64,000 nt of DNA from Mesocentrotus franciscanus (Eukaryota; Echinodermata; Echinoidea; Camarodonta; Strongylocentrotidae). The notes beneath the pieces were generated by a model. It was not told where the DNA came from, searched no databases, and saw only the letters and a program-made list of their open reading frames with translations. A program made the position numbers and the translations under genes. The DNA is taken from the NCBI GenBank assembly GCA_037976565.1, contig CP137682.1:17739841-17803840 (forward strand). The letters run 5' to 3'. Positions within the stretch are counted from its first letter, which is position 1. Every line of letters starts with the position of its first letter. This document shows, piece by piece, positions 10,240 to 21,049 of this stretch.

Positions 10240-10928
10240 CTGCCAGTGTCACAAATGAGGTATCACAATATGCTCATCTGACCGTAATTAAATGCCTAAA
10301 ACCCTTGAGATTCCGGGGGCTCTGCCCCTGGACCCCATCAGGGCCCTAAGGCCAGCCATCTAACCGTAATTTCTTGCCTAGAGCCCCTGAGCTTCTGGGG
10401 GCTCCGCCCCCTTGACTCCACGCCTATTAGTAAACTGCCTGTGTCACAAATAAGTTATCACAATATGCTCATCTGACCGTAATTAAATGCCTAAAACCCT
10501 TGAGATTCCGGGGGCTCTGCCCCTGGACCCCATCAGGGGCCCTAAGGCCAGCCCCTGGATGCTCATCTAACCGTAATTTCTTGCCTAAAGCCCCTGAGCT
10601 TCTGGAGGCTCCGCCCCATGGACCCCACGCCTGTTAGTAACCTGCATGTGTCACAAATAAGTTATCACAGTATGCTCATCTGACCGTAATTAAATACCTA
10701 AAACCCCTGAGCTTCCGGCGGCTCCGCCCCTGGACCCCATCAGGGGCGCTACGGCCGGCCCCTGAATGCTCATCTGACCGCGTAATTTATTCCCTCAAAC
10801 CCCTGAGCTTCTGGGGGTTCCGCCCCCTGTACCCCAAGCCAATTAGTAACCTGCAGGTGTCACAAACTAATAAGGTATCAAAATATGCTCATCTGACCGT
10901 AATTGAATGCGTGAGACCCCTGAGCTTC
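10240..10928. repeat. Tandem array with ~200-bp unit and GC-rich hairpins
   Basis: Units begin near 10242, 10440, 10647 and 10856 with tgtcacaaataagttatcac. Each is made of two related halves containing ctcatctgaccgtaatt, then aaacccctgagcttc, then a hairpin gggggctccgccccc and a block tggaccccatcaggggccc. A second copy of the array lies at 21050-21700, and both are preceded by gaaagaaagaaagaata. The family is unknown to me. Confidence 0.8.
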
Positions 10929-10984
10929 ATGCGCGTAGCCAGGGGACAGTGGGGGCAGTCGCCCCCCAAAAAAACCGCCGGCCA

Positions 10985-11045
10985 AAAAGAGAGAGAGAGA
11001 GAGAGAGAAGAGAAAAAAATAAGAGGACGTAGGAAGAAAAAGGGA
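10985..11045. repeat. GA-rich microsatellite
   Basis: gagagaga run passing into A/G-rich sequence. It joins the GC hairpin array to the satellite that follows. Confidence 0.8.
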
Positions 11046-11049
11046 AAAG

Positions 11050-11594
11050 GAGTCGAGAACGGTACAACGAATCGTCTCCTTTCTCTAATAATTTAATGAA
11101 ACGTCAAGGCTTGGGTGAAACTGAATTCAGACCAGGATTAAGAGTCGAGAACGGTACAACGAATTGTTCCTCTCTAATAATTTAATAAAACGTCAAAGCT
11201 TCCGCGCTTCGCGTGGGGGAACTGAATCGAGAACGGTACAACGAATCGTCTTCTTTCTCTAATAATTTAATGAAACGTCAAAGCTTCCCGCTTCGCGCGG
11301 GAGGGGAAAATTTAATTCAGACAAGGATTAAGAGTCGAGAACGGTACAACGGATCGTCTTCTTTCTCTAATAATTTAATGAAACGTCAAAGCTTGGGTGA
11401 AACTGAATTCAGACCAGGATTAAGAGTCGAGAACGGTACAACGAATCGTTCCTCTCTCTAATAATTTAATGAAACGTCAAAGCTTCCGCGCTTCGCGCGG
11501 GAGGGGGAAAATTTAATTCAGACAAGGATTAAGAGTCGAGAACGGTACAACGGATCGTCTTCTTTCTCTAATAATTTAATGAAACGTCAAAGTT
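11050..11594. repeat. Satellite array (gagaacggtacaacg family), left half
   Basis: About six copies of a ~65-110-bp unit: tcgagaacggtacaacgaat, a pyrimidine block, taataatttaatgaaacgtc, then aaagcttccgcgcttcgcgcgg and attcagacaaggattaagag. The copies are close to identical in their first 60 bases. The array is cut by the hAT-like element at 11603 and resumes at 13404. Confidence 0.88.
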
Positions 11595-13411
11595 TCCGGG
11601 GGCAGAGGCGGCGCTCCCGGGGGGCAGGGGGCACAGTGCCCTCCCACTTTTTCAGGAACCCCAAAAGTGCCCCTTTTACATAGGAAAATGCCCTTTAACT
11701 TTGTAAAAGTGCCCCTTTACATAGGAAAAGTGCCCTGTTACTTTGACAAGTGCCCTATTAATTTTTAAAAGTGCCCCTTCCCTTTTCACCTCTGATAAGT
11801 GCCCCTTTATTTTGACACTTACCCCTTTTCCTTCAACAAGTTCCCATTTTCCTTTGCAATATTCTCATAAGTGCCCTTTTAATCTCTAGTAAGTGCCCTT
11901 TTCAGGTACGAGAAGCGCCCTTTTCGACACCTCTGATAACTGTCCTATTCAAATCTGAGAGGTGCCCCTTTGCTTTGACAGGTGCCCCTTTCCTTTGTAA
12001 GAAGTGCCCTTCCTCTTTAATAACTACCCTTTTTAACTCGGATAAACGCATCTTATCTTTTCACATGTGCCCCTTTCCTTTCTAATAAGTGCCTCTTTTC
12101 CTTATGATAAGTGCCCCATTAAAAGAGCCCCTTCTCATAAATGCCCCTTTACCTATGAAAATAGTTCCTTTTCATTCTCATAATAAGTGCCCTTTTTCAT
12201 CTCTTGTAAATGACCCTATTCAATTCTGAGAGATACTCGTTTTACTTTGACAAGTGCACCTTCCCTCCTGATAAGTGCTCTTTTCATCTCTAATAAATGC
12301 CACTTTTATTTTGACACGTCCCCCTTTTCCTTCCTAATAAAAGCTCCTTTTCCTTCTTATAAGTGCCCCTTCCCCTTCTCATGATTACCTCTTTTCATCT
12401 CTGATAAGTGCCCCGTTTATTTTAGCATGTGCCTCTTTTTTTTTAATAAGAGCCACTTCCCTTCTAATAAAAGCCCCTTTCACCTCCGATAAATGCACCT
12501 ATTAAAATCTGATCGGTGCCCCTTTTTCAACAAATGCACATTTCCCTTTATTATTAGTGCCCATTTTTCATTCTCATAAGTGCCTCTTTTCATATATGGT
12601 CAGTGCCCCTTTTCAGATGCGATAAGTGCTCCTTTTCACCTCTGATAATTACCAGTTTAACAATGATACGTGCCCCTTTTCTTTCTAATAAGGAACCTAT
12701 CCCTTTTCATAAATGCCCATTTTCACTTCTTATAAAAGCCCCTATCAAAATCTGATGGGTGCCTCTTTTCCGTCGACAAATGCCCATTTTCCATTCTCAT
12801 AAGTGCCTCTTTGTTTAGGTGTAAGAAGTGCTCCATTTTCACCTCTGGTAATTAGCCTTTGTACTTTGACACGTGCTGCTTTTCTTTCTAATAAGTGTCT
12901 TATCCCTTTTGGTAAGAGTCCCCTTTTCCTCTCATTACACGTGCCCCTAATTTCCAGCGACGAAGAGCAATTTCCCCCAAAGCTCGCTCGCTACGCTCGC
13001 TCGCCTTATAGATGTTATAATTATGTTACTTATCAAAGGCCTTTTCAGTCTTCCGTTATGAGAATGTGTTTATAATCCCATCAGGATTGGGGTTTTCCTC
13101 TTTATAAGATGTACCGGTAATTTTTGCGCTGCGACCTCACAAATCTTTAAATTCCTGCTCGCTTTGCTCGCTCGCAAGTGAATTTTCAGACCATAGCATC
13201 CAACTGCAAAGTATGATGCTTAACCAATATCTTATATGATGTATAAAGAGAAACAAATATTAAAATCACCCTGATAATGTAATCACAATATAGGGTATAT
13301 ACCAATGTTTAAAAACTTGTATCTTTCGCTTTGAGATTTCCCTTTGAAGGTGCCCTTTTTGTTGGTGCCCCCCCCCACTTTGGAAGTCGCTCCGCCGCCT
13401 CAGTCCGGGGG
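11595..13411. mobile_element. 1.8-kb hAT-like nonautonomous element
   Basis: The element 11603-13403 starts CAGAGGCGGCGCTCC and ends CCGCCGCCTCAG. Perfect 8-bp tccggggg duplications flank it (11595-11602 and 13404-13411). CAG-type ends with an 8-bp duplication are the hAT signature. There is no transposase. Most of the interior, about 11640-12960, is a degenerate short-period array of aagtgccccttttc alternating with tctnataa. It is followed by short palindromic cgctcgctacgctcgctcgc blocks near 12985 and 13155 and unique AT-rich sequence. A shorter relative with the same layout lies at 18832-19988. Confidence 0.88.
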
Positions 13412-13968
13412 GAAGTGAATCGAGAACGGTACAACGAATCGTCTTCTTTCTCTAATAATTTAATGAAACGTCAAAGCTTCTGCGCTTCGCGCGGGAGGGG
13501 GAAATTGAATTCAGACAAGGATTAAGAGTCGAGAACAGTACAACGAATCGTCTTCTTTCTCTAATAATTTAATGAAACGTCAAAGCTTTGCGCTTCGCGC
13601 GGAAGGGGGAACTGAATTCAGACAAGGATTAAGAGTCGAGAACGGTACAACGAATCGTTCCTTTCTCTAATAATTTAATGAAACGTCAGCTTCTGCGCTT
13701 CGCGCGGAGGGGGAAATTTAATTCAGACAAGGATTAAGAGTCGAGAACGGTACAACGAATCGTCTTCTTTCTCTAATTTAATGAAACGTCAAAGCTTCCA
13801 GGAAGTGAATCGAGAACGGTACAACGAATCGTCTTCTTTCTCTAATAATTTAATGAAACGTCAAAGCTTCGCGCTTCGCGCGAGAGGGAAACTCAATTCA
13901 GACAAGGATTAAGAGTCGAGAACGGTACAACGAATCGTCTTCTTTCTCTAATAATTTAACGAAACGTC
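13404..13968. repeat. Satellite array (gagaacggtacaacg family), right half
   Basis: About six more copies of the unit described at 11050-11594. One copy (near 13765) has lost the taa repeat within its middle block, and another spacer near 13795 is much shortened. The first bases, tccggggggaagtgaatcgag, continue directly from the hAT-like element's target site. Confidence 0.88.
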
Positions 13969-13969
13969 C

Positions 13970-14180
13970 CAAACCCAAAAATACGGTCCTATCACGCGAA
14001 TGAGAACTTTTATCGTTTTTGTGATTATTATTATCCTTGTGATATCATCCTCATCTACATGCCCCCCAATAAAAAAATACGGCCCTTTCACGCGAATGAG
14101 ATCTTCTATCGTTTTGGTGATTATTATCCTTGCCATACATTATCATCCTCATTTACATGAACCACAACCAAAAAAGGGAT
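13970..14180. repeat. ~100-bp tandem repeat, right part of a split array
   Basis: Two copies of the unit seen at 9720-9932: cacgcgaatgagaacttttatcg, gtgattattatccttg, atcatcctcatctacatg, aaaaatacggycct. Together with the left part it brackets the nested arrays. Confidence 0.65.
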
Positions 14181-14273
14181 AATCATCAGAATATTCATGA
14201 TGGATTCCGATTTATCAAATTGTCTCCGATGTATTTCAGCGTTATATTGCGAAGAAGAACAAGAATGTATGTC

Positions 14274-14569
14274 AATACATCCAGTGGCGGATCCAGGGGC
14301 CAGCCCGGGCCCTCCCCTAGCAAAAAAACAGGTAAAAACACCCTTTTTGAAGAAAAAGAAGATGGGCCCCCTCCCCTGGCGCCCAAGGGGGTGGGGGCGG
14401 TGGAAAAATCACCCTTCCCGTAGGGAATTTTTTTTTAGGGATGCCAAAAAAATTGTGCTCACCCCCCCCACTGAGCGAAAAATCGACCGGCACGATTTTC
14501 AAATTTTCGCACGAAGTGGGCCCCTTTAGGCCCTCCCTGCCGCCGGCTGGATCCGCCCCTGAATACATC
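14274..14569. mobile_element. 280-bp hAT-type MITE
   Basis: The element 14282-14561 begins CAGTGGCGGATCCAGGGGC and, read inward from the right, CAGGGGCGGATCCAGCCGG. The target duplication is a perfect 8-bp aatacatc (14274-14281 and 14562-14569). The interior is GC-rich with A and T runs and has no gene. Confidence 0.92.
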
Positions 14570-14885
14570 TACATTACTTTATCTTTTCACTTGACAGTGG
14601 ACAGTGCCATTCTCTCAGTTTGAGAAATGGGTAAGAAGGTCCAATGTCAACTTGAAGATTATCAGTCTGGACAGCAAAAACAAATGCTTTTCAATATGCG
14701 TTTAGTGGGCATACCATAATGGCATTAAAAAATAGTGTGAATTGTTCTACTCACCAGGCTGCATAATAATAGGCCTATCAAATTTGAAAGTTAGATTATT
14801 TCGAGCTTCACAATAATATGCAGTTGTTGTTTTTATTTTTATTGTATTTGTGTGCATCCAATTCACTTAGGGCTTAGGCCCAATC
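14570..14885. other. Intergenic, nothing recognised
   Basis: Mixed AT-rich sequence without a supported feature. Confidence 0.45.
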
Positions 14886-14889
14886 TCAA

Positions 14890-15577
14890 TTCCAGAAAGA
14901 GAGAGAAAGAAAGTTGGAGATAAAGAAAGATGAATGAGTAATTATTGAGAGAGATAGGTCGAGAGAGAGAGGGAAAGAGAGAGAGCTAGGGGAAAGAGAG
15001 AGAGATAGAGAGAGAGAGGGAGAGAGAGAGGGAGAGAGGGGGGGTGAGAGAGAGGGAGAGAGAGTAACAGGATAGTGAGGGATACAGAAGAGAGAGAAAG
15101 AGAGAGTGCAAGCATGTGGAGATCGAATTCGAGAGGGAAAAAGGGGTACAGAAAGAAGAGAGAGAGAGAGAAATAGTGAGGGAAAGAAAGAGGAAGGGGA
15201 TGATCGAGTGATAAATTAAAGAGAGAAGCGATGAGAGAGAGAGAGAGAGAGAGACAGAGAGACAGAAATATACATCGAAAGAGAAATAAATTGAGAAAGA
15301 GTAGAATGGTATGGGGTAGAGAAATAAAGAGAGAGGGAGAGGGATAGAAAGTGGGAGATATAAAGATAGAGAGAGAGAGAGAGAGAGAAGGGATAGAGAA
15401 GAGAGAGAGAGAGAGGAGGTGAGAAGGGCTAGAGAAGAGAGGAGAGAAGGGATAGAGAAGAGAGAGGAGAGAAGGGATATAGAAGCGAAAGAGAGAGAGA
15501 GGAGGGGGGAGATGAGAGGGATATAGAAGCGAAAGAGAGAGAGAGGAGGGGGGAGATGAGAGGGATAGAGGAGCGAA

Positions 15578-15608
<31 letters not shown>

Positions 15609-15612
15609 CAAG
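14890..15612. repeat. Purine-strand GA tract, ~700 bp
   Basis: Almost unbroken A/G on the plus strand, mostly gagagagag with ggg and aaag interruptions. It includes a ~50-bp unit (gagggatatagaagcgaaag plus gagagg) repeated near 15470-15580. The long Ser/Leu/Phe minus-strand frames are artefacts of this tract. Confidence 0.92.
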
Positions 15613-15630
15613 TGAGAGTAACATAGTCCA

Positions 15631-15665
15631 CGGCTATAGAAAGAGAGACTCTCTTTCTATAGCCG
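15631..15665. repeat. Perfect 35-bp palindrome
   Basis: cggctatagaaagagag, one base, then its exact inverse. It lies about 20 bases after the GA tract ends. Confidence 0.9.
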
Positions 15666-16894
15666 TATAGTATATATTAGTACGGAAAGGGAGATATTAG
15701 TCCAAAACACGTGTAGCAATTGACGAATCACTGACCTCTCTGACCTCTACCCGAGGCCAATGGCAGAACAACATTCCTCAATAAGGGATGATCTCAAAAT
15801 AAGAATGTGCAGTACATGATTGACTGTTGGGGAAAACGTCAAGTCGACCTAATTATTGATTATTAAATCTTTGTTTGTATGATTAAACGTATCTTCTTCT
15901 TTTTTAAATAAAGAAATACAAAATAAATAATGTTACATTCTGTCTATAAATGATTACCCAAAACTGTCCCTGTACAACGACTTTGCGGGGTATTTTGAGA
16001 TCATCCCCGAAATACATGTGCTCAGAAAATGCAAGCCTGGGATGCGTCTTCGGGCCAAGCCAACGCACATACTACACTGCACTGGGCCTGGGATCAATGC
16101 CAGCGTGTCAATGCACAATCACTCCCACAACATACAGACACGGCCCGTTCGTTCACAGAGCTGGCGAAACAGCATAGCCGAGTCATAACAAATGCATTTC
16201 AATTTGAAAACACAGAAACGATTAAGAGATGGAAATGGAAAAATAAGTTAAAGAGAACAACACTGAATATTCCGGCAGGACCGAGCAGGAAATGCATAGA
16301 TTTACGTACTGAATTAAGTACAGTAATTGCAGTAAAGATGGCGGCCTGATCGATTATAAAATTATATATTACGATTACAGTGTACAGACAAGTATTTTTT
16401 TTTTTAATTAACGAGACAGTAAAAAAATCATACACCAAGGCAACTTGACTTTAAAAAATGTATCTTCATGATTATATATATTTGATTAGTCTGGTAATAT
16501 GATTTGGTGTCAAAACATGTTAATTATTACACTTTGACAATAGTGTTATATATGTGTTATGCTCTTCAGATGACATGTAAATTTTCGAACTGAGAGGGAG
16601 CTATACCAAATTTACCGGGAGCACCGGTAAATTTTTTATTTTAAAAAATTTTTTCTCCAAATCAAAAGTGTTTTAGAGCCCAATTTTGTTAGAGTTGAGT
16701 GTTCTAACACTAGGCTTCACAATGATAATGAAAATTTTAAATTTCATGATCCACAAAAATTGAAATATTCCCAAAACTTTGTATTACCTTTTTAATTTTC
16801 TAAAAATTAAGCAAAAGATTGAATACAAGATTGCTGATAAGAGAGATAAATTGAGCCTGCATTTAAAAAAAATGGACGTTTCAGTTGTAGACCA
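15666..16894. other. Intergenic, no supported gene
   Basis: The longest frame here (16029-16349, plus) encodes a polar 106-residue sequence with no recognised motif, and no flanking splice sites were identified. An AAGATGGCGGCC (YY1-like) motif lies at about 16336-16347. The rest is AT-rich. Confidence 0.35.
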
Positions 16895-17359
16895 TTAAAG
16901 ATACTATGTCCCTTTGCAGCCGACATCAAATTCTGTAGAACTTTGCAGGAATTATGAATATGTCATGTATGTCCTATCACTGTCAGACACTATTGAGTGA
17001 CTGACGTGCTTTTTTCATCTTTGGTAATAACATACATAAAATGAGCTGTAAAGGGTACATGAGCATTTGTCTACATCAATAACCCACTTCTTGTAATGGC
17101 CAAAATTAAACTGATTGAATCTTTGCGCAGCATAAAACGTACGCCCATTCGCTACAATGGTCTGAAAAATCAGACTATTACTTACTGGCTCTATAGCTCC
17201 TAAGCCGATTCGACAACTAATAGTCGTTATTTTCCCACTTAAAGACATTTTCAAGCCCCCTTTCTTTAGGGAAGTTCTAAATTAGTATTGTCTTTCAAAT
17301 GCCGTTGGAATTTAAGCTTTTCATTTTTTTGGCCTGCAAATGGGACATAGTACCTTTAA
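16895..17359. mobile_element. 457-bp TTAA-flanked MITE
   Basis: The element 16899-17355 lies between TTAA at 16895-16898 and TTAA at 17356-17359. Its ends are AGATACTATGTCCCTTTGCAG at the left and AGGTACTATGTCCCATTTGCAG read inward from the right. TTAA duplications are used by the piggyBac and Kolobok superfamilies; I cannot tell which from the termini. No transposase. Confidence 0.82.
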
Positions 17360-17426
17360 GGGCCCCCCCCCCCCAACCTCTCCAAAAGAAGACAAAAATA
17401 TTGTGTACAGTTAGTAAAGAGACATT

Positions 17427-17470
17427 TTTGTGTGTGTGTGTGCGTGTGTGCGTATGTGTGTGTGTTTTGT
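17427..17470. repeat. TG microsatellite
   Basis: Run of gtgtgtgt with single interruptions, followed by ttttgtgtttt-type sequence. Confidence 0.85.
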
Positions 17471-17772
17471 TTTGTGCTGTTTTGTGTAGAGCTGAGTTGG
17501 GTACTTTTATTCCTTTCCATGTTTTTAAATAAGGTTATGGATAGTTTTGTTTGTTCATTCATGTTAGTAGTACACTGTAGATCAGTTGCTACTATGCAGA
17601 TATATTGTATGATGCACTTTTTTTTTAGATATATATGTTTTCATCTGCTACCTAACCTGTACATTGTGTTGTGTTAAGTTTTTCTATTGAATAAAAAACA
17701 CTAAAACAAAACAAAAACTTAAAAAACTATTAAAAAAAAAAATCTTGATACAAATTACTGAATGACCCTATA

Positions 17773-20042
17773 TTAAAGGGCTTATGCTAAACACTCGGGT
17801 CGCGGCGCGCTGGAAAACACTGGGGTCACGGCTCGCTGGGCCAAATTTTTTTTTAATGGTGTCTTCAAATCGGCCCTACACGCTGGTAAAATCTTATCTT
17901 AAATTAGCGACTGTTTTTAACCATTTTTCAATGGGGTGCGTGGGGAAATCTACTTAAAAAAAGAAGTTGGAAGTTACGATTGTTTTTTTTTTAAATCATA
18001 GAAAAATAAGAAGACAAGAATTAAGGCTGACATTAGGAAAGACAAAATACTAGGTGGATAAAGTGGATTTTAGAGAAAGTGTAATAGGGCCTACTACAAG
18101 GGAATATGATAGGCCTATTAATAGGATGGAAACAAGGAAGAATGGAAAGAGTAAGAAGATAAATTGTGGGAAATTAAGAACAAATTATAGAAGAAAAGGG
18201 AAAAGAGAGAACTGATACAGAAACAGATTATATTATAGGCCTAATGGGAGATTGTGGTAGAATGCACCAGAAGAATTAACTATTAACATAAAGATGGGAA
18301 AGATGAATTGCAGAAAATAAAGAATTAAATTATAGGCCTATAGAAGAAAAGAGGAATGAATGGGGAAATGAAGGGAGAGAAATAATTAAAGATGTAGAAG
18401 AACGATTTTAAAAAATAGCAAAAGAAAACATAACATTGGGAAACCAATAAATAATATCGTAATGACATGATGGAATTTTTTTTAAAAATGAAGAGGGAAT
18501 GAAAGGACAAAAAATAATAAAAACAGAGAAACTACGACAGAGGGCAGAAATACGATTAAAAAGTTATAGCAGAAGGAGTTCAATAAATGGATGGTAGAAG
18601 AATCAAAGATAAAGATATATATATAAATAAAGGCCGATAGAAGAGGTGAAAGGAGGACAAAAATGCGAGGGATGTAACGAGAGGATTAAAGAAAGATTAA
18701 AATGATAAACGATACATAGACTCTTCTATTGTCGATACTTTCAAATCTCTTCTTCAATAAATTTCCCCCTTACAAAGCCGATTTGAAGACACTATTGAAA
18801 ACAAATTGGCCCAGTTAGCCGTGACACGAGTCAGAGGCGGCCCTCTTGGGGGGCAGGTGGGGCACAGTGCCCCCACTTTTCAAGCACCCGAAAAGTGCCC
18901 CTTTTTACATAGGAAAAGTGTCCTTTTAACTTTGTAAGAAGTGCCCATTCCCCTTTTAATAACTACCCCCATTTTAACTCGGATAAGCGCACCTTATATT
19001 ATTACATGTGCCCCTTTTCCTTCCTAATAAGTGCCCCTTTTCCTAATGATAAGTGCCCCATTAAAAAAGAGCCCCTCCCCTTCTCATAAGTGCCCCTTCT
19101 CTGGTAAATGACCCTTTTCATGTACAAGAAGTTAGTGCTTTTCACTTCAGATAAGTGCCCCTGTTTCATTCACATAAGTGCCCCTTTTCAGGTGCGATAA
19201 GTGCCTCTTTTCACCTCTGATAATTTCCCTTTTAACAATGATAGTGCCCCTTTTCCTTTCTAATAAGGGACCTATCCTCTTTTCGTAAATGCCCCTTTTT
19301 ACCTCTTATAAATGCCCCTATCAAAATATGATGGGGGCCGCTTTTCCATCGACAAATGCCCATTTCCTATTCTCATGACTGACTTTGTTCATGCCTGGTG
19401 AGTGCCTCTTTTTGAGGGTGTAAAAGTGCCCCATTTTCACCTCTGATAATTACTCTTTGTACTTTGACACATGCTCCTTTTCTTTTCTGATAAGTGTCCC
19501 CTTTTCCTATCATCATTAAACGCGCCCCAAATTCAAGCGACTAAGAGCTATTCCCCCCAAAGCTCGCTCGCTACGCTCGCACGCATCTATAGATGATATA
19601 GTTATGTTACTTATCAAAGGCCTTTTAAGTCTTCCGTTATGAGAATGTGCTTATAACCCCATCAGGATTGGGTTTATTCCTCTTTATAAGATGTAATTTT
19701 TTACGCTGCATGCGACCTCACAAATCTTAATATTTTCCTCGCTCGCTTCGCTCGCTCGCAAATAAATTTTCAGACCATCACACCCAACTGCAAAGCATGA
19801 TGCTTAAGCAATATCCTGTATGGTGTATAAAGTGAAACAATTATTGAAATCATCCCTGATAATGTAATCACAATGTAGGGGTATATACCAATGTCTACAT
19901 TTATTGTAAATTTTCGCCTTGAGATTCTTTGTAGGTGCCCTTTTTTTCTTGGTGCACCCCAACTTTGGAAGTCGCTCGGCCGCCCCTGACCCGAGTGTTT
20001 TCCAGCGCGCCACGACCCGAGTGGTTAGCATAAGCCTCTTAA
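17773..20042. mobile_element. TTAA-flanked element with long inverted arms, interrupted by a hAT-like insertion
   Basis: TTAA sites lie at 17773-17776 and 20039-20042. The left end AGGGCTTATGCTAAACACTC matches GAGGCTTATGCTAACCACTC read inward from the right. The arms extend well over 100 bp: the left gctgggccaaattttt...gtgtcttcaaatcggc is inverted at 18780-18830. The interior 17990-18720 is A-rich and non-coding. The right arm is split by the hAT-like element 18832-19988. Without that insertion and its duplication the element would be about 1.1 kb. Confidence 0.82.
18824..19996. mobile_element. 1.16-kb hAT-like element nested in the TTAA element
   Basis: The element 18832-19988 starts CAGAGGCGGCCCTC and ends GGCCGCCCCTG. 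The 8-bp duplications acacgagt and acccgagt differ at one base. It is a relative of 11603-13403: the same degenerate aagtgcccctttt array (18890-19520), the same gctcgctcgctacgctcgc block, the same cttccgttatgagaatgtg and catcaggattggg text, and the same ggtgcccttttt...actttggaagtcgctc right end. No transposase is present. Confidence 0.88.
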
Positions 20043-20049
20043 AGTCTGT

Positions 20050-20780
20050 TTTGAAAAGCAAATATACTTGTACTTGTTGTCTTTTCACCATTAACAGCAT
20101 TATAACACTATTTCTAGCAACTGAGAGTCAAAATTATAGTCAAACACCGTGTTCAAAATTAAATTCTCTCAAATTTGATTAAAACATGACATCTTGAACG
20201 ATTTTCAGAATTTGAATGTTGTTGCTATGTCAGGCAGCCATTTAGTAGTCCACCCTAGCGGTGTTTATTAGACCCCGCTGGACAAGTTAAAACATCATGC
20301 CATAACATGTTTAGTGTCACAATTCGTGTTTCAATTGAAGGTCTATCAATTTGAGTACAAATATCACACGCTTTTAACCATTTTTAAAACAATTAACAAA
20401 ATATAACAGTTGTTGCTATGTCAGGCAACCATTTTTTTCAATGACAATTTTTGTGTCAAATGCAGTGTTTGAAATGAAATTGTTTTTCATTTAAGTAGAA
20501 ACATAACATACTTTTGACGATTATCGAAATTTGACAGTTGTTGCTATGTTAGGCAGCTATTTATTGTTAATGACAATTTCGGTGTCAAAACTAGTGTTTG
20601 AAATAATTTTTTCTTTCATTTAAGTACACACATTACATACTTTTGAACAAGTTTCAGAATTTTACAGTTGCTATGTCAGGAATCCATTTAAAGTCCTTGT
20701 GCAGTAGATCTTTTGAGTAGTCCACCCTAGGGGTGATTAATATACCCATATGGACAAATCAAAACCCATGTAGCTTTAAT
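20050..20780. repeat. Tandem array, ~126-bp unit, about five copies
   Basis: The landmark gttgctatgtcagg occurs near 20221, 20414, 20540 and 20669, followed by cagccattt, tgacaatttcggtgtcaaa, gtgtttgaaat and ttcatttaagtac. Two copies also carry a tagtccaccctagsggtg insert (near 20248 and 20718). The first interval is about 194 bp because of this insert; later ones are about 126-129 bp. Confidence 0.8.
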
Positions 20781-21049
20781 ATCTTTCCATGTCAGGTAAA
20801 GCTCTCATGCTCCCAGGGTAAATGGAAAATTTTATTGCAGTAGAGAAGCAATAACATCAAGTGAGCACTAAAAATAAAAAACTACTCTGGTAAATTCATT
20901 GGACAACCAGGGCCTACGGCATTTTTGAGGGTCTATTTAGCCCATCTATTTATTTTCCCAGAAAGCCCTTGTCGGCACAGATTCCATCGGAAATTTTCAC
21001 ATTTGGAGGATACGATGAGCCTCCGATGGTCAATGAAAGAAAGAAAGAA
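20781..21049. other. Intergenic, nothing recognised
   Basis: No supported feature; it ends in the gaaagaaagaaagaata run that precedes both GC hairpin arrays. Confidence 0.4.

Noticed and set aside
10927..10975. gcgcgtagccaggggacagtg as a hAT terminus
   Set aside because: Resembles common hAT ends, but I found no inverted partner or duplication around the satellite array.
14986..15624. 212-codon Ser/Leu-rich minus-strand frame
   Set aside because: Product of the GA tract; repeats open several frames at once.
16029..16349. 106-codon plus-strand frame as a small gene
   Set aside because: No recognisable domain, no splice or promoter support beyond a YY1-like motif downstream; composition is not clearly coding.
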